Below are positions 32,597-42,844 of a DNA stretch of 64,000 nt, piece by piece (position 1 is the stretch's first letter; every line of letters begins with the position of its first letter). This stretch comes from Flavobacterium sp. HJJ. GTDB taxonomy: Bacteria > Bacteroidota > Bacteroidia > Flavobacteriales > Flavobacteriaceae. A program made the position numbers and the translations under genes. The notes under the pieces were generated by a model. That model was not told where the DNA came from. It saw nothing but the letters and a program-made list of their open reading frames with translations, and searched no databases. The stretch is taken from assembly GCF_015351475.1 (NCBI RefSeq), contig NZ_JADKPR010000023.1:1-64000 (forward strand). The letters are read 5' to 3'.

Positions 32597-34171
32597 ATGA
32601 AAAATACATATTTATATATTTTCTGTTTGAGTTTATTGTGTCTAAGTTCTTGCAGTTTAGAAACAGAACCTATAATAGGACAAACAGATACAAATTTTTA
32701 CAAAACTACAGACGATGCTAATTCAGCATTAGTAGGCTGTTATGATGGATTGCAAGTAGCGACAGGGGCTAGTGGTGTTGGTATTCCGGTTTTGAGTGAA
32801 GTGATGTCTGATGATTGTTTTGGAGGAACTGGTGCTTCAGATGGATACAATTATGCACTTATAGATGAGTTTGATCCTTCTCGATCACCTTCTGACGTAG
32901 ATTTACTTAATGGTAACTGGATTGCTTATTATAAAGCAATTTACCGTTGTAATATTTTCTTAACTAAAATGGATCAGATTGACTGGAAAGGAAATACAGC
33001 TTTGAGAAACACTTACGAATCCGAAACTAAATTTATCCGAGCTTATCTTTATTTTGAAATGGTACGTGTATGGGGCAATATTCCATTATTAACGGTTGCT
33101 TCATCTGAAAATATTCCACAGGCAAATCCAGATGAGGTTTATAAAGTTATTGCTGAAGATTTAACATTCGCTTCAAATAATTTGCCTGCAGTAGCATACA
33201 GTGCAACAGTTAGCGGACATGCTACAAGATGGGCCGCAAAATCTTTATTAGGCAGAGTATTTTTATATTATACAGGATATTATGGAAAAGCTGACTTAGC
33301 TGGCGTTGTAACTAAAGCTCAGGCTTTAGGACATTTAGAAGATGTTATTGCCTCTAGCGGTCATGGCTTGGTTGATGATTTTTCTACTTTATGGCCAGCA
33401 GCTTCAGGAGTTAAGTATGCAGGAGAAAGTAATAAAGAAAATGTGTTTTCTATAAAATATACATATACTAGTGATTATAACGGAAATACTGATGGTAACA
33501 GCTGGTTAGTAATGTTTGGAATGAGAGAGTTTTCATCTTTTCCTTATGCACACGGATGGGGCGTTACTGTAAATTCGAAATTATGGAATACTTATAATGC
33601 CAACGATACAAGACGTGGTGCAACTGTAATTGGAATTAAAGAAGAAAACATTGCGTTTGACAAAATAAACAATCAAAGGGAGTATACTGGATATTACAAC
33701 AAAAAATATTGCCCAATGATTAATGATAAAGGAATTGAACTTCCTATTGCAATGGGAAGTGCGTTTTGGGAAATCAGTCAATTCCAGGATTATACTGTAA
33801 TGAGATATGCTGATGTTTTGCTGATGGCTGCTGAATTAGGAAGCGGAAGCGCTCAGTCTTATTTTGACCAAGTAAGACAAAGAGCTTATAAAGCCAGTTT
33901 TGTATCTCTGCCTGTAAATAAAGATAATATTTTAAAAGAAAGACATTTAGAATTTGCTCTTGAAGGTATTAGATATTATGATTTATTGCGCCAGGGGATC
34001 GGTACAGCTTCTTCAGCTATTGCAGAAACTACAACCTTGCTAAGCGGAGGAGTTGCTGGTACAAAAACGATTTCGGCTGCCAAAATCCAAGCTACAAAAG
34101 GACTGCAGCAAATTCCTAATACACAAATCACGTTATCTGGTGGAGTTTTAAAGCAAAATGCTGGTTGGTAA
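32597..34171 (+). CDS. SusD-like glycan-binding lipoprotein
   Basis: 524 residues with lipobox Cys19 (CLSSCSLETEP). It has the TPR-rich SusD fold: NFYKTTDDANSALVGCYDGL, RCNIFLTKMDQIDW, ETKFIRAYLYFEMVRVWGNIPLL, and the closing segment RHLEFALEGIRYYDLLRQ. It acts as the surface lid of the SusC transporter and binds the polysaccharide or its fragments. Located immediately after SusC and 22 bases before the surface-binding protein. Confidence 0.96.
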   Translation: MKNTYLYIFCLSLLCLSSCSLETEPIIGQTDTNFYKTTDDANSALVGCYDGLQVATGASGVGIPVLSEVMSDDCFGGTGASDGYNYALIDEFDPSRSPSDVDLLNGNWIAYYKAIYRCNIFLTKMDQIDWKGNTALRNTYESETKFIRAYLYFEMVRVWGNIPLLTVASSENIPQANPDEVYKVIAEDLTFASNNLPAVAYSATVSGHATRWAAKSLLGRVFLYYTGYYGKADLAGVVTKAQALGHLEDVIASSGHGLVDDFSTLWPAASGVKYAGESNKENVFSIKYTYTSDYNGNTDGNSWLVMFGMREFSSFPYAHGWGVTVNSKLWNTYNANDTRRGATVIGIKEENIAFDKINNQREYTGYYNKKYCPMINDKGIELPIAMGSAFWEISQFQDYTVMRYADVLLMAAELGSGSAQSYFDQVRQRAYKASFVSLPVNKDNILKERHLEFALEGIRYYDLLRQGIGTASSAIAETTTLLSGGVAGTKTISAAKIQATKGLQQIPNTQITLSGGVLKQNAGW

Positions 34172-34193
34172 TTTTAACTAAAAATTTAAAAAA

Positions 34194-35612
34194 ATGAAAA
34201 AGACTAAATTATTAATTACATCATTTTTGATGTTAATGGTACTAGTATTAGTGCCATCTTGTTCACCGGATACGTATTCATTAGATGGTATTACTGATAA
34301 ATCGGATATACATTTTGATATTACTCAGGATTTAGCAGCGGATCCAGGCGGAAATACTGTAATTCTGAAAAATACTACCCCAGGTGTTGTACTTACCTGG
34401 GACTATGTTACGGGGAAATCAAACAAAGCTAATGAAACCGTAAAATATGCTTTTAAAGGTAATTATACGATAAAAATTACTGCAGTTACTGGCGGTGGTA
34501 TAGTAGAATTAGATCCAGTAACAATTACTGTTACTAAGGATAACTTAAATTATGTAAACGATCCTCTTTGGAATTTACTTTCGGGCGGGGTTGGAAAATC
34601 TAAAACATGGGTTTTGGATTTAGATGCAAATGGAGTTTCGAAATTTTTTGCAGGACCTATGTTCTTTTACGGTACCGATAATGCATGGTTAGAAGGAGGC
34701 GATAAAGGATGTTACGGTACTGATTGCTGGAATTGGAGTCCAGAATGGAAAGGGAATCAATGGATTGCAGCCAAAGGCGATTATGGAACTATGACATTTA
34801 GTTTAAATGGAGGTCCATTTTTGACAACAGATCATAAAATGAGCCCAAGTTATGGTAAAGAATCAGGGACGTACTTTTTAGACGCTGATAAAAAAATTAT
34901 AACTACTTCTGGTGCGACTATTTTGCATAGCAATGAATATGAGAACTGTGTTGATAACTGGAAATCAATGAAAATTATGTCTATCACTGCAAACACATTA
35001 CAAGTTGGTGTTTTAAGAAAAGGCAGCTGTGATGGAGCAGCAACATTGGTTTACAACTTTATATCAAAAGAGTATAGTGACAATTGGGTGCCAACTGCTG
35101 TTGCAGATCCAAATCCAAGTATTGATTTAAATGGAGGTACAGTAGGTGATTTATTATCGACTACAACTACAACTACTAAAACATGGGCGTTAAGCAAAGA
35201 CACTCCTTTCAATTGGACAAGTTTAGATGGAGCTTTCTTAAACAACTGGAATTCAGTTGCAGATTATCCGGATTGGGCAGCTTTCACAGCAGCTGATCAG
35301 GTTACTGTTGTAAAAAATAAAATTTCATTTTCTAGTAATGGCACTGTAAAAACGATAACAAGTAATGGTACTACTGCCTCAGGAACTTACACTACAAGTA
35401 CTGACGGAACAAATATTATCACTTTTGCAGGTATAACTCCTTCATTTCCAATTGGAAATTCTTGGGCATCCGTTTCTACAACAGATAAAAATCAGTGGAA
35501 AATTGTAAAAACTGCAAAAACAGGCAATGTTGTTACCGATATCTGGTTTGGAAAAAGAGATCCAAACAAGAGTGAATATATGGTTTTCCATTTTGTTTTA
35601 AGTTCTCTATAA
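34194..35612 (+). CDS. Surface glycan-binding lipoprotein (SGBP-type), PUL third gene
   Basis: 472 residues with lipobox Cys23 (VPSCSPDTY). Residues 35-120 look like a PKD-type Ig domain (TVKYAFKGNYTIKITAV). Two related aromatic-rich modules follow: SGGVGKSKTWVLDLDANGV with GCYGTDCWNWSPEWKG, then TTTKTWALSKDTPFNWTSLDG. Third-position genes after SusCD usually encode cell-surface glycan-binding proteins that capture polysaccharide. No catalytic motif is visible. Ligand inferred as xyloglucan from the neighbours. Confidence 0.75.
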   Translation: MKKTKLLITSFLMLMVLVLVPSCSPDTYSLDGITDKSDIHFDITQDLAADPGGNTVILKNTTPGVVLTWDYVTGKSNKANETVKYAFKGNYTIKITAVTGGGIVELDPVTITVTKDNLNYVNDPLWNLLSGGVGKSKTWVLDLDANGVSKFFAGPMFFYGTDNAWLEGGDKGCYGTDCWNWSPEWKGNQWIAAKGDYGTMTFSLNGGPFLTTDHKMSPSYGKESGTYFLDADKKIITTSGATILHSNEYENCVDNWKSMKIMSITANTLQVGVLRKGSCDGAATLVYNFISKEYSDNWVPTAVADPNPSIDLNGGTVGDLLSTTTTTTKTWALSKDTPFNWTSLDGAFLNNWNSVADYPDWAAFTAADQVTVVKNKISFSSNGTVKTITSNGTTASGTYTTSTDGTNIITFAGITPSFPIGNSWASVSTTDKNQWKIVKTAKTGNVVTDIWFGKRDPNKSEYMVFHFVLSSL

Positions 35613-35649
35613 TTAAGAGTGTGATAAAAACACTTTTTGAATAATAATT

Positions 35650-35694
35650 AAATGTATCGATAGGTAATATTTTGATTTACTTATCGGTACATTT
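35650..35694. promoter_or_regulatory. 18-bp stem hairpin between SGBP and GH2 genes
   Basis: AAATGTATCGATAGGTAA (35650-35667) pairs with TTACTTATCGGTACATTT (35677-35694) with two wobbles and a nine-base loop. No T-tract follows. It may be an mRNA processing or 3'-protection site that raises SusCD-SGBP expression relative to the hydrolase genes behind it. Confidence 0.55.
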
Positions 35695-35725
35695 ATATTA
35701 CTTTAAAAATATTATAATTTATCTA

Positions 35726-38206
35726 ATGAAATATTTAAGCAGTTTTATACAAACTTTAGCCCTGCTGGGAATAATAATTCTAGCAGTGTCATGTAATGGA
35801 AATGAAGCTGGCTTCAATTCCAGAAAAATTGCGTTTAATTCAGATTGGAGTTTTCATTTGAATGATAGTATTATTGATAATGATACGATTGCAGCTTCAA
35901 CAAAATGGAGAACCTTAAATGTTCCTCATGATTGGAGTATTGAAGGTAAATTTGATGAAAAAAGTCCTGCCGGATATGGCGGAGGCGCTCTTAACGGAGG
36001 ATTGGGATGGTATAAAAAAACATTTAAAGTTGCTTTAGAAAATAAAGAAAAAATCACGTCAATTGTTTTTGATGGGGTATATAAAAACAGCGAAGTCTGG
36101 ATTAACGGGCATTATTTAGGAAAACGCCCAAATGGATATATTGGTTTTCAATATGACATGTCTCCTTATTTGAATTATGGAGATAAAAACAACGAAATTA
36201 TTGTTAAGGTTGATAATTCAAAACAACCCAATTCACGCTGGTATTCCGGTTCAGGAATATTTAGAAACGTATGGTTGGAAACAACTGATAAATTACATGT
36301 TGGACAATGGGGAACGTATATTACCACTCCAAAAGTTACTGCCGATAAAGCTTCGGTAAATATTGAAACTGCAGTTAAAAATCAAAATTCAGTTTCCAAA
36401 AATGCGATAGTAACAACTGCTATTTTTAAAGAAGACACTAAAGTAACTTCGGTTACCCAAAATATAACCATTGCTGCAAATACAGATCAGGTTCTCAATC
36501 AATACTTAATCGTTAATAATCCTATTTTATGGTCTGACGCAAAACCGGAACTGTACACTGCAGTTACAACAATCACCATAGATAACAAGATTGCTGACGA
36601 ATACAAAACCAGTTTCGGAATCAGATATTTCAAATTTGATCTTAACAAAGGTTTTCTTTTAAACGGAAAACAAGTTAAGATTAAAGGTGTCTGCATGCAC
36701 CATGATTTAGGTCCATTGGGTTCTGCGGTTAATACCAGAGCCATTGAACGCCAATTGGAAATTCTGAAAGGAATGGGTGTTAACGGAATCAGAACGTCTC
36801 ACAATCCTCCTGCACCAGAGCTTTTGGATCTTTGTGACAAAATGGGGTTCATTGTTATGGACGAAGCTTTTGATATGTGGAAAAAAGGCAAGACCAAATA
36901 CGATTACAGCCTAGACTGGGATAAATGGCATGTTAGGGATTTACAGGATCAAATCCTTCGTGACCGAAATCATCCAAGTATATTTATGTGGAGTATCGGT
37001 AACGAAATCCCAGAACAATGGAGTGATGAAGGTCCGATCATTGCCAAAGAATTAACTGGAATCGTAAAAAAACTGGATACCACACGATTAGTAACTGCTG
37101 GAATGAATCCTGCCGTTAATATGAAAATTGATGAGGTAACACTTCAGTTTGAAAAAAACGATACTTATTTCAATAAATTAGCCACTTCGGGAGCTTTGGA
37201 TATTATCGGTTACAACTATGCTCACCAGACTTTTGAGCACCATCAAAAAAATTTTCCAAATACTCCGTTTATTGCAACCGAAACTACTTCGGCTCTAGAA
37301 ACGCGAGGTTATTATGATGCCGTTTCGGATGTGGTTAAGAAATGGCCGGTAAGATGGGATCTTAAATTTACCGATGGAAATCCAGATAATACAGTATCTG
37401 CATACGATCAGGTTCAGGCACCATGGGGTTCTACTCACGAAGCGACTTGGAAAGTGATGAAAAAATACGATTTCCTTGCCGGAATGTACATTTGGACAGG
37501 CTTCGATTATATTGGTGAGCCAACTCCTTATGAGTGGCCGTCTATCAGTTCTTATTTTGGGATTGTGGATTTGGCTGGTTTCCCAAAAGATGTGTATTAT
37601 ATGTACCAAAGTGAATGGACCAACAAAACAGTTCTTCACCTTTTACCACACTGGAACTGGAAAGCCGGACAAACTGTTGATGTTTGGGCGTATTACAATA
37701 ATGCCGATGAGGTAGAATTATTTTTAAACGGAAAATCAGTTGGTATTAGAAGCAAAAAAGGAGACGATCTTCATGTAATGTGGAGAATTCCTTTTCAGCC
37801 AGGAACTTTAAAAGCCGTTTCGCGCAAAAACGGAAAAACTGTTTTAGAATCCGAAATAAAAACCGCTGGAAATCCTTCTCAATTAAAATTAACAGCCGAC
37901 AGAAGTACAATAAAAGCAGATGGAAACGATTTGTCTTTTATAACGGTAGATATTTTGGATGCAAAAGGTGTGCTTTCGCCAAAAGCAAATAACGAAATAC
38001 AATTTTCATTAAAAGGAAACGGAAAAATTGTGGGAGTCTGCAGCGGTGATCCAGTAAGTCATGAATCGTACAAAGGTTTAAAGCATACAGCGCTTAACGG
38101 AAAATGTTTAGTCGTTGTTCAGTCAGGAACTACAAAAGGGAAAATAGAATTGACAGCGCAGGCTGGCAGATTAAAACAAAATACAATTATAATTACAGCA
38201 GAATAA
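35726..38206 (+). CDS. GH2 beta-galactosidase lipoprotein (xyloglucan PUL)
   Basis: I start at the ATG at 35726 (826 residues), because it begins a lipoprotein signal ending in Cys24 (IILAVSCNGN); the upstream ATG at 35672 lies in the hairpin region. GH2 layout is clear: sugar-binding domain with VPHDWSIEGKFDE, Ig-like domain, barrel with CMHHDLGPLGSAVN, IRTSHNPP, acid/base region WSIGNEIPEQWSD, the TETTSA segment likely holding the nucleophile, and WTGFDYIGEPTPYEW. C-terminal Ig domains follow. In xyloglucan loci GH2 removes galactose from galactosyl-xylosyl side chains before alpha-xylosidase acts. Confidence 0.9.
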   Translation: MKYLSSFIQTLALLGIIILAVSCNGNEAGFNSRKIAFNSDWSFHLNDSIIDNDTIAASTKWRTLNVPHDWSIEGKFDEKSPAGYGGGALNGGLGWYKKTFKVALENKEKITSIVFDGVYKNSEVWINGHYLGKRPNGYIGFQYDMSPYLNYGDKNNEIIVKVDNSKQPNSRWYSGSGIFRNVWLETTDKLHVGQWGTYITTPKVTADKASVNIETAVKNQNSVSKNAIVTTAIFKEDTKVTSVTQNITIAANTDQVLNQYLIVNNPILWSDAKPELYTAVTTITIDNKIADEYKTSFGIRYFKFDLNKGFLLNGKQVKIKGVCMHHDLGPLGSAVNTRAIERQLEILKGMGVNGIRTSHNPPAPELLDLCDKMGFIVMDEAFDMWKKGKTKYDYSLDWDKWHVRDLQDQILRDRNHPSIFMWSIGNEIPEQWSDEGPIIAKELTGIVKKLDTTRLVTAGMNPAVNMKIDEVTLQFEKNDTYFNKLATSGALDIIGYNYAHQTFEHHQKNFPNTPFIATETTSALETRGYYDAVSDVVKKWPVRWDLKFTDGNPDNTVSAYDQVQAPWGSTHEATWKVMKKYDFLAGMYIWTGFDYIGEPTPYEWPSISSYFGIVDLAGFPKDVYYMYQSEWTNKTVLHLLPHWNWKAGQTVDVWAYYNNADEVELFLNGKSVGIRSKKGDDLHVMWRIPFQPGTLKAVSRKNGKTVLESEIKTAGNPSQLKLTADRSTIKADGNDLSFITVDILDAKGVLSPKANNEIQFSLKGNGKIVGVCSGDPVSHESYKGLKHTALNGKCLVVVQSGTTKGKIELTAQAGRLKQNTIIITAE

Positions 38207-38236
38207 ATATTTAACTAATAACCAAAAATAAACACA

Positions 38237-40636
38237 ATGAAGAAAATACAGTTAGCTTCCTTATCGCTTTTTATGGGCTTTGGTTTACTGCTTTCGCAAA
38301 AAGCTTCGGCACAAATCCAGAATGCGGATGTATTAAACGCTCCAATAGATATCAGCAAAGATTTTCAGAATTATTTGAACACTTTTTATTTTGCTGATGA
38401 GTTAGCCAGTTTCGATCCTGCAACAGGAAAAGGAACTATAAAATATCTGCGTTACAATTACCAGACACGTCAGGCTTTTAACAATATGATGATGAAGCCG
38501 GGTGTTGTTCCTGCTAATGAATTCCCAACTACAGAGTACGAAGTGTCTCCTGAACTTCCTTTCCAGATTCAGTTTGTGTCTGATCGTTCTATTCGTATCA
38601 AAACTACTTCCGGACCGCAGTTTCATCCAGAGAAAGAATCCTTGATGTTAATTAACGGAGTTGCTCCGAATCATCCGGAATTATGGAAATCTTCCAAAAT
38701 AGAAGGCGGTTACAAATACACAAGCAAGCATGGTTCTGTGGAAATTTTGTCAAAACCATGGCATATCAAAATTTATGACGAAAAAGGAAAACTGCTTACC
38801 AGCACGCTTCACGATTCTGATTTTAAAAACACCTATACACCAACACTGCCATTCTCGTTTGTACGTAGAAACAGCGATTATTCCAGAAGTATGGGAGCGG
38901 CTTTCAGCTTAGAACCAGACGAAAAAATATTTGGCTGTGGAGAGTCTTTCACACAATTTAACAAAAGAGGTCAAAAAGTAGTTTTATGGACAGATGATGC
39001 CAATGGTATTCAGAACGAAACGATGTACAAACCTGTTCCGTTTTATATGAGTAGCCGTGGTTATGGCGTTTTCATGCACCATTCAACACCAATCACAGTT
39101 GATTTTGGGAAATATTTCGGCAGTGCCAATGAAATGTATATTGGTGATGATGAAGCCGATTTGTTTTTCTTCATTGGAGAACCAAAAGAAGTTCTTGACG
39201 AATACACCAACTTAACAGGAAAAGCTGCAATGCCGCCGCTTTGGTCATTTGGTTTCTGGATGAGCCGTATTACTTATTTCTCTGAAAAAGAAGGCCGTCA
39301 GGTTGCTAAAGATTTACGTGCCTATAAAATCCCGACAGATGTTATTCACTTCGATACAGGCTGGTTTGATGTAGACTGGAGAAACAATTATGAGTTTGCA
39401 AAATCCCGTTTCCCGGACGCACAAAAAATGATGTCAGATTTGAAAGATGACGGATACCATGTGTGTTTATGGCAGCTGCCTTACTTCACACCAAAAAACA
39501 CCTTGTTCAATGAAATCATGGACAAAAATCTGGCAGTGAGAGACCGCAAAGGGAATCTTCCGTATGAAGATGCTGTACTGGATTTCTCAAATCCTGAAAC
39601 AATAACTTGGTATCAGGGAAAATTGAAAAAATTATTTGATCAGGGCGTTTCCGTTTTTAAAGTTGATTTTGGTGAAGCTGCACCGCCGGAAGGAATTTAC
39701 CATTCGGGTCGTACAGGTTTTTATGAGCATAATTTATACCCGTTGCGTTATAACAAAGCGGTTGCTGAAATTACTCAAAAAGAAAAAGGCTATACATTAA
39801 TCTGGGCCAGAAGTACTTGGGCAGGAAGCCAGCGTTACCCATTGCATTGGGGCGGTGATGCCGAAACTAGCAACGGAGCAATGTCTGCTGAGTTAAGAGG
39901 CGGGCTTTCATTGGGATTAAGCGGTTTCAGTTTCTGGAGTCATGATGTGGGAGGATTTGCTACTAAATCTCCAGAGAATTTATACAGAAGATGGGCTCCG
40001 TTCGGAATGTTTACTTCACACGTAAGAAGCCACGGCGAACCTCCAAGAGAGCCTTGGTTATACAGCAAAGACTTTTTGGAAACTTTCAGAAAAGCTGATA
40101 ACATGCGTTACGAGTTAATGCCATACATCTACGCTCAGGCAAAAGAAAGTTCTCAAAAAGGACTGCCGATGATGCGTGCTTTGTTCCTTGAATATCCAAA
40201 TGATCCAGGATCTTGGTTAGTAGATAATGAATATTTATTTGGCTCAAGTATTTTGGTGGCCCCGCTCTTTGAAGAGGTTACAGAAAGAGACGTTTACCTT
40301 CCGCCTGGAACATGGATTGATTATCAGACTAAGAAAGTATATCAGGGCGGATGGCATAAAATTCAGGCTGGCGAAGTGCCAATCGTAGTTTTAGTAAAAG
40401 ACGGTACAGCACTTCCTCATATTGGACTGGCTCAGTCTACCAAAGATATGGACTGGAGCAAATTGATTTTAAAAGTATATGCATCTGATGTGACAAAAGA
40501 GGCTGAAGCCAAAGTGTTCCTGCCAGATGGCGATGCAGTACAGACTATCACAGTTTCCAAAAAAGGAAACAATTTTGAAACAGCATCAAATCCATTAAAT
40601 AGAAAAACCACTTTCAAAACGGAGTGGGTAAAATAA
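38237..40636 (+). CDS. GH31 alpha-xylosidase
   Basis: 799 residues with a signal peptide ending near ASAQ (residue 26). The GH31 nucleophile is Asp477 in VFKVDFGEAAP; this KxDFGE form is typical of alpha-xylosidases such as YicI and the xyloglucan GH31 enzymes. The acid/base is Asp541 in LHWGGDAETS. An N-terminal sandwich with GCGESFTQFNKRG and PPLWSFGFWMSR precedes the barrel. It should remove alpha-1,6-xylose from the non-reducing end of xyloglucan oligosaccharides. Its presence is the main reason for naming this a xyloglucan PUL. Confidence 0.92.
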   Translation: MKKIQLASLSLFMGFGLLLSQKASAQIQNADVLNAPIDISKDFQNYLNTFYFADELASFDPATGKGTIKYLRYNYQTRQAFNNMMMKPGVVPANEFPTTEYEVSPELPFQIQFVSDRSIRIKTTSGPQFHPEKESLMLINGVAPNHPELWKSSKIEGGYKYTSKHGSVEILSKPWHIKIYDEKGKLLTSTLHDSDFKNTYTPTLPFSFVRRNSDYSRSMGAAFSLEPDEKIFGCGESFTQFNKRGQKVVLWTDDANGIQNETMYKPVPFYMSSRGYGVFMHHSTPITVDFGKYFGSANEMYIGDDEADLFFFIGEPKEVLDEYTNLTGKAAMPPLWSFGFWMSRITYFSEKEGRQVAKDLRAYKIPTDVIHFDTGWFDVDWRNNYEFAKSRFPDAQKMMSDLKDDGYHVCLWQLPYFTPKNTLFNEIMDKNLAVRDRKGNLPYEDAVLDFSNPETITWYQGKLKKLFDQGVSVFKVDFGEAAPPEGIYHSGRTGFYEHNLYPLRYNKAVAEITQKEKGYTLIWARSTWAGSQRYPLHWGGDAETSNGAMSAELRGGLSLGLSGFSFWSHDVGGFATKSPENLYRRWAPFGMFTSHVRSHGEPPREPWLYSKDFLETFRKADNMRYELMPYIYAQAKESSQKGLPMMRALFLEYPNDPGSWLVDNEYLFGSSILVAPLFEEVTERDVYLPPGTWIDYQTKKVYQGGWHKIQAGEVPIVVLVKDGTALPHIGLAQSTKDMDWSKLILKVYASDVTKEAEAKVFLPDGDAVQTITVSKKGNNFETASNPLNRKTTFKTEWVK

Positions 40637-40661
40637 TTTAGATTGAGTTTTGTTTAAATTG

Positions 40662-40700
40662 AAAATCGGGGGTTAGGTTAGGGTTTCCCCCGATTTTAAA
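40662..40700 (+). terminator. Terminator-like hairpin between GH31 and GH97
   Basis: AAAATCGGGGG (40662-40672) pairs with CCCCCGATTTT (40687-40697), 11 bp, strong. The run of T on the 3' side is inside the stem. It could end or reduce transcription before GH97, creating two expression levels in the operon. Confidence 0.65.
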
Positions 40701-40723
40701 AATTACATTTAAAAAATAATACC

Positions 40724-42733
40724 ATGTTAAAAAAAATCATACTTCCGGCATTTTTAACAGCACTAACAGTTGTTGGTACTGCACAGGCCCAAAAAAGTAA
40801 ATCTTATGAACTGGCTTCTCCAGGAGGAATAAACAAAATTAAGTTCAGCCTTGATAAAACAGCTCCAAAATATGCTGTTTCACACGGCAAAATCCAAGTA
40901 ATTGAGCCGTCTGATTTAGGTTTTACGCTAAAAGGAAATGAGGATTTCAGTACCAATTTTGAAGTTATCGATGTAAAAAACAGTTCTTTTGATGAAACTT
41001 GGGAACAAGTATGGGGAGAAAAGAAAAAAATCAGAAACCACTATAATGAGATGGTTGTGCAGCTGCAGCAAAAGAGCAGTGAAAAACGAAGACTGAACAT
41101 TCAGTTTCGCGCCTATGATGATGGTATTGCTTTTAGATACGAATATCCAAAACAAGAAAAGAATGACAGTATTTTTATCATGGATGAAAAAACGACTTTC
41201 AATCTGAAAGACGACGGAAAAGCATGGTGGATTCCGGCTAACAGAGAAAATCGTGATGAATACCTTTTTAAAGATGCACCGGTAAGCACTCTTGATACCG
41301 TTCTTACACCGCTTACTATTGAAAGCAAAAGCGGACTGGCTTTAAGTTTTCATGAAGCTAATCTAAAAGATTTTGCCAGCATGACTTTGGTAAACAATAC
41401 AGGAACACAGTTGAAATCTGATTTGGTGCCTTGGGCTGATGGGGTGAAAGTAAGAGTAAAAGACGCTTTTACGTCTTCATGGAGAACACTTCAAATTGGT
41501 GAAAAGCCAGGGGATTTAATCACTTCTTATTTGATTCTGAATCTTAATGATCCAAATAAATTAGGTAAAGTAGATTATTTTAAACCATACAAATATTTCG
41601 GAATCTGGTGGGGAATGCACATCGGGAAATATTCATTTTGGGAAAGTCCAATTCAGGGCGCAACAACCAAACGTGCCGAAGAATATATGGATTTTACAGC
41701 TAAAGAAGGTTTTCATCATCTGCTGATTGAAGGCTGGAACAAAGGCTGGACACCGGCTTGGTATGAAAACAAAATGCACATGTTCAGTTTCACAAAAAGT
41801 GCAGACAATTTTGATTTAGAAAAAGTTGTGGAGTATGGAAATAAAAAAGGCGTTGCGTTAATTGGTTACCACGAAACTGGTTCAAACCTGATTAATTACT
41901 TAAAAGAAGTGGACGATGCTTTTGCTTTGTACAAAAGATTAGGAATGCACTCTGTGAAAATTGGACACGTGGGGTCTAAATTAAATATGAAAGAAAATCA
42001 TTTCGGTCAATTTGGAGTGAATTATTTCAGATATATTTTAGAGAAAGCAGCAACATATGACTTGGCAGTATTGTATCATGAGTCAATAAAAGACACAGGA
42101 GAACGCCGTACTTTTCCAAATATGGTTTCGAGAGAAGCAGCGAGAGGGCAGGAGTACAATGCTTGGAGCGAAGGAAACCCTCCAAGTCATTTAACTATTA
42201 TTCCTTTTACGAGACTGCTTTCCGGACCAATGGATTTTACGCCGGGGATTTTTGATGTTGAGGTGAAGCAAGGTTATCCTGGAAAAAGAGTTCACGGTAC
42301 TGCAGCACAGCAGCTGGCATTGTATATAACCATTTATGCTCCAATTCAAATGATGGCCGATCTTCCTGAAAATTACGAAGGCAAACCAGCTTTACAGTTC
42401 TTAAAAGATGTCCCAACTGACTGGGAAGATACAAAAGTACTGGAAGGAAAAATTGGAGAATACATTACTACTGTCCGTAAAGACAGAAACAGTGCTGATT
42501 GGTATTTAGGAACTATCACAAATGAAAAAGCACGTGATGTTGAAGTTTCATTGTCATTTTTAGATAAAAACGCGACTTACGAAGCTCAGATTTATGCTGA
42601 TGCCGAAGGTACTGATGAGACACATAATCCATCTGCAATTGCGATTTCGAAGAAAACCGTTAAAGCTTCAGATAAACTAAAATTACATTTAGGAGGAGCC
42701 GGAGGAACAGCAGTTAGATTCAAAAAATTATAG
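40724..42733 (+). CDS. GH97 glycosidase, SusB-type (inverting alpha-glucosidase group)
   Basis: 669 residues with a signal peptide ending near AQA. The protein aligns by eye with SusB: IGYHETGSNLINY matches the catalytic-base region HHETSAS, LAVLYHESIKDTGERRTFPN matches its AHEATRPTG segment, and LSGPMDFTPGIFD, QLALYITIYAPIQMMADLPENY and YADA are conserved. GH97 contains inverting alpha-glucosidases with Glu bases and retaining alpha-galactosidases with an Asp nucleophile; the two Glu residues here support the inverting group. An alpha-glucosidase is not expected for xyloglucan, so the real substrate is open. Confidence 0.88.
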   Translation: MLKKIILPAFLTALTVVGTAQAQKSKSYELASPGGINKIKFSLDKTAPKYAVSHGKIQVIEPSDLGFTLKGNEDFSTNFEVIDVKNSSFDETWEQVWGEKKKIRNHYNEMVVQLQQKSSEKRRLNIQFRAYDDGIAFRYEYPKQEKNDSIFIMDEKTTFNLKDDGKAWWIPANRENRDEYLFKDAPVSTLDTVLTPLTIESKSGLALSFHEANLKDFASMTLVNNTGTQLKSDLVPWADGVKVRVKDAFTSSWRTLQIGEKPGDLITSYLILNLNDPNKLGKVDYFKPYKYFGIWWGMHIGKYSFWESPIQGATTKRAEEYMDFTAKEGFHHLLIEGWNKGWTPAWYENKMHMFSFTKSADNFDLEKVVEYGNKKGVALIGYHETGSNLINYLKEVDDAFALYKRLGMHSVKIGHVGSKLNMKENHFGQFGVNYFRYILEKAATYDLAVLYHESIKDTGERRTFPNMVSREAARGQEYNAWSEGNPPSHLTIIPFTRLLSGPMDFTPGIFDVEVKQGYPGKRVHGTAAQQLALYITIYAPIQMMADLPENYEGKPALQFLKDVPTDWEDTKVLEGKIGEYITTVRKDRNSADWYLGTITNEKARDVEVSLSFLDKNATYEAQIYADAEGTDETHNPSAIAISKKTVKASDKLKLHLGGAGGTAVRFKKL

Positions 42734-42743
42734 TCTGGATATT

Positions 42744-42781
42744 TTGTTGTAAAGATGTACTGCAGTGCATCTCTACAACAA
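42744..42781. repeat. 38-bp REP-like palindrome after GH97
   Basis: The sequence is symmetrical about CTGCAG (42760-42765), with outer arms TTGTTGTA and TACAACAA and inner GATG/CATC. One mismatch and one wobble interrupt it. Related palindromes are common extragenic repeats in Bacteroidota. It is different from the REP family at 50508-52998. Confidence 0.6.
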
Positions 42782-42844
42782 TAACAGCAACAATTTTCAC
42801 AGTAAAAAAATCACAATTCAATGGTTTAATTTCAAACATATTTT

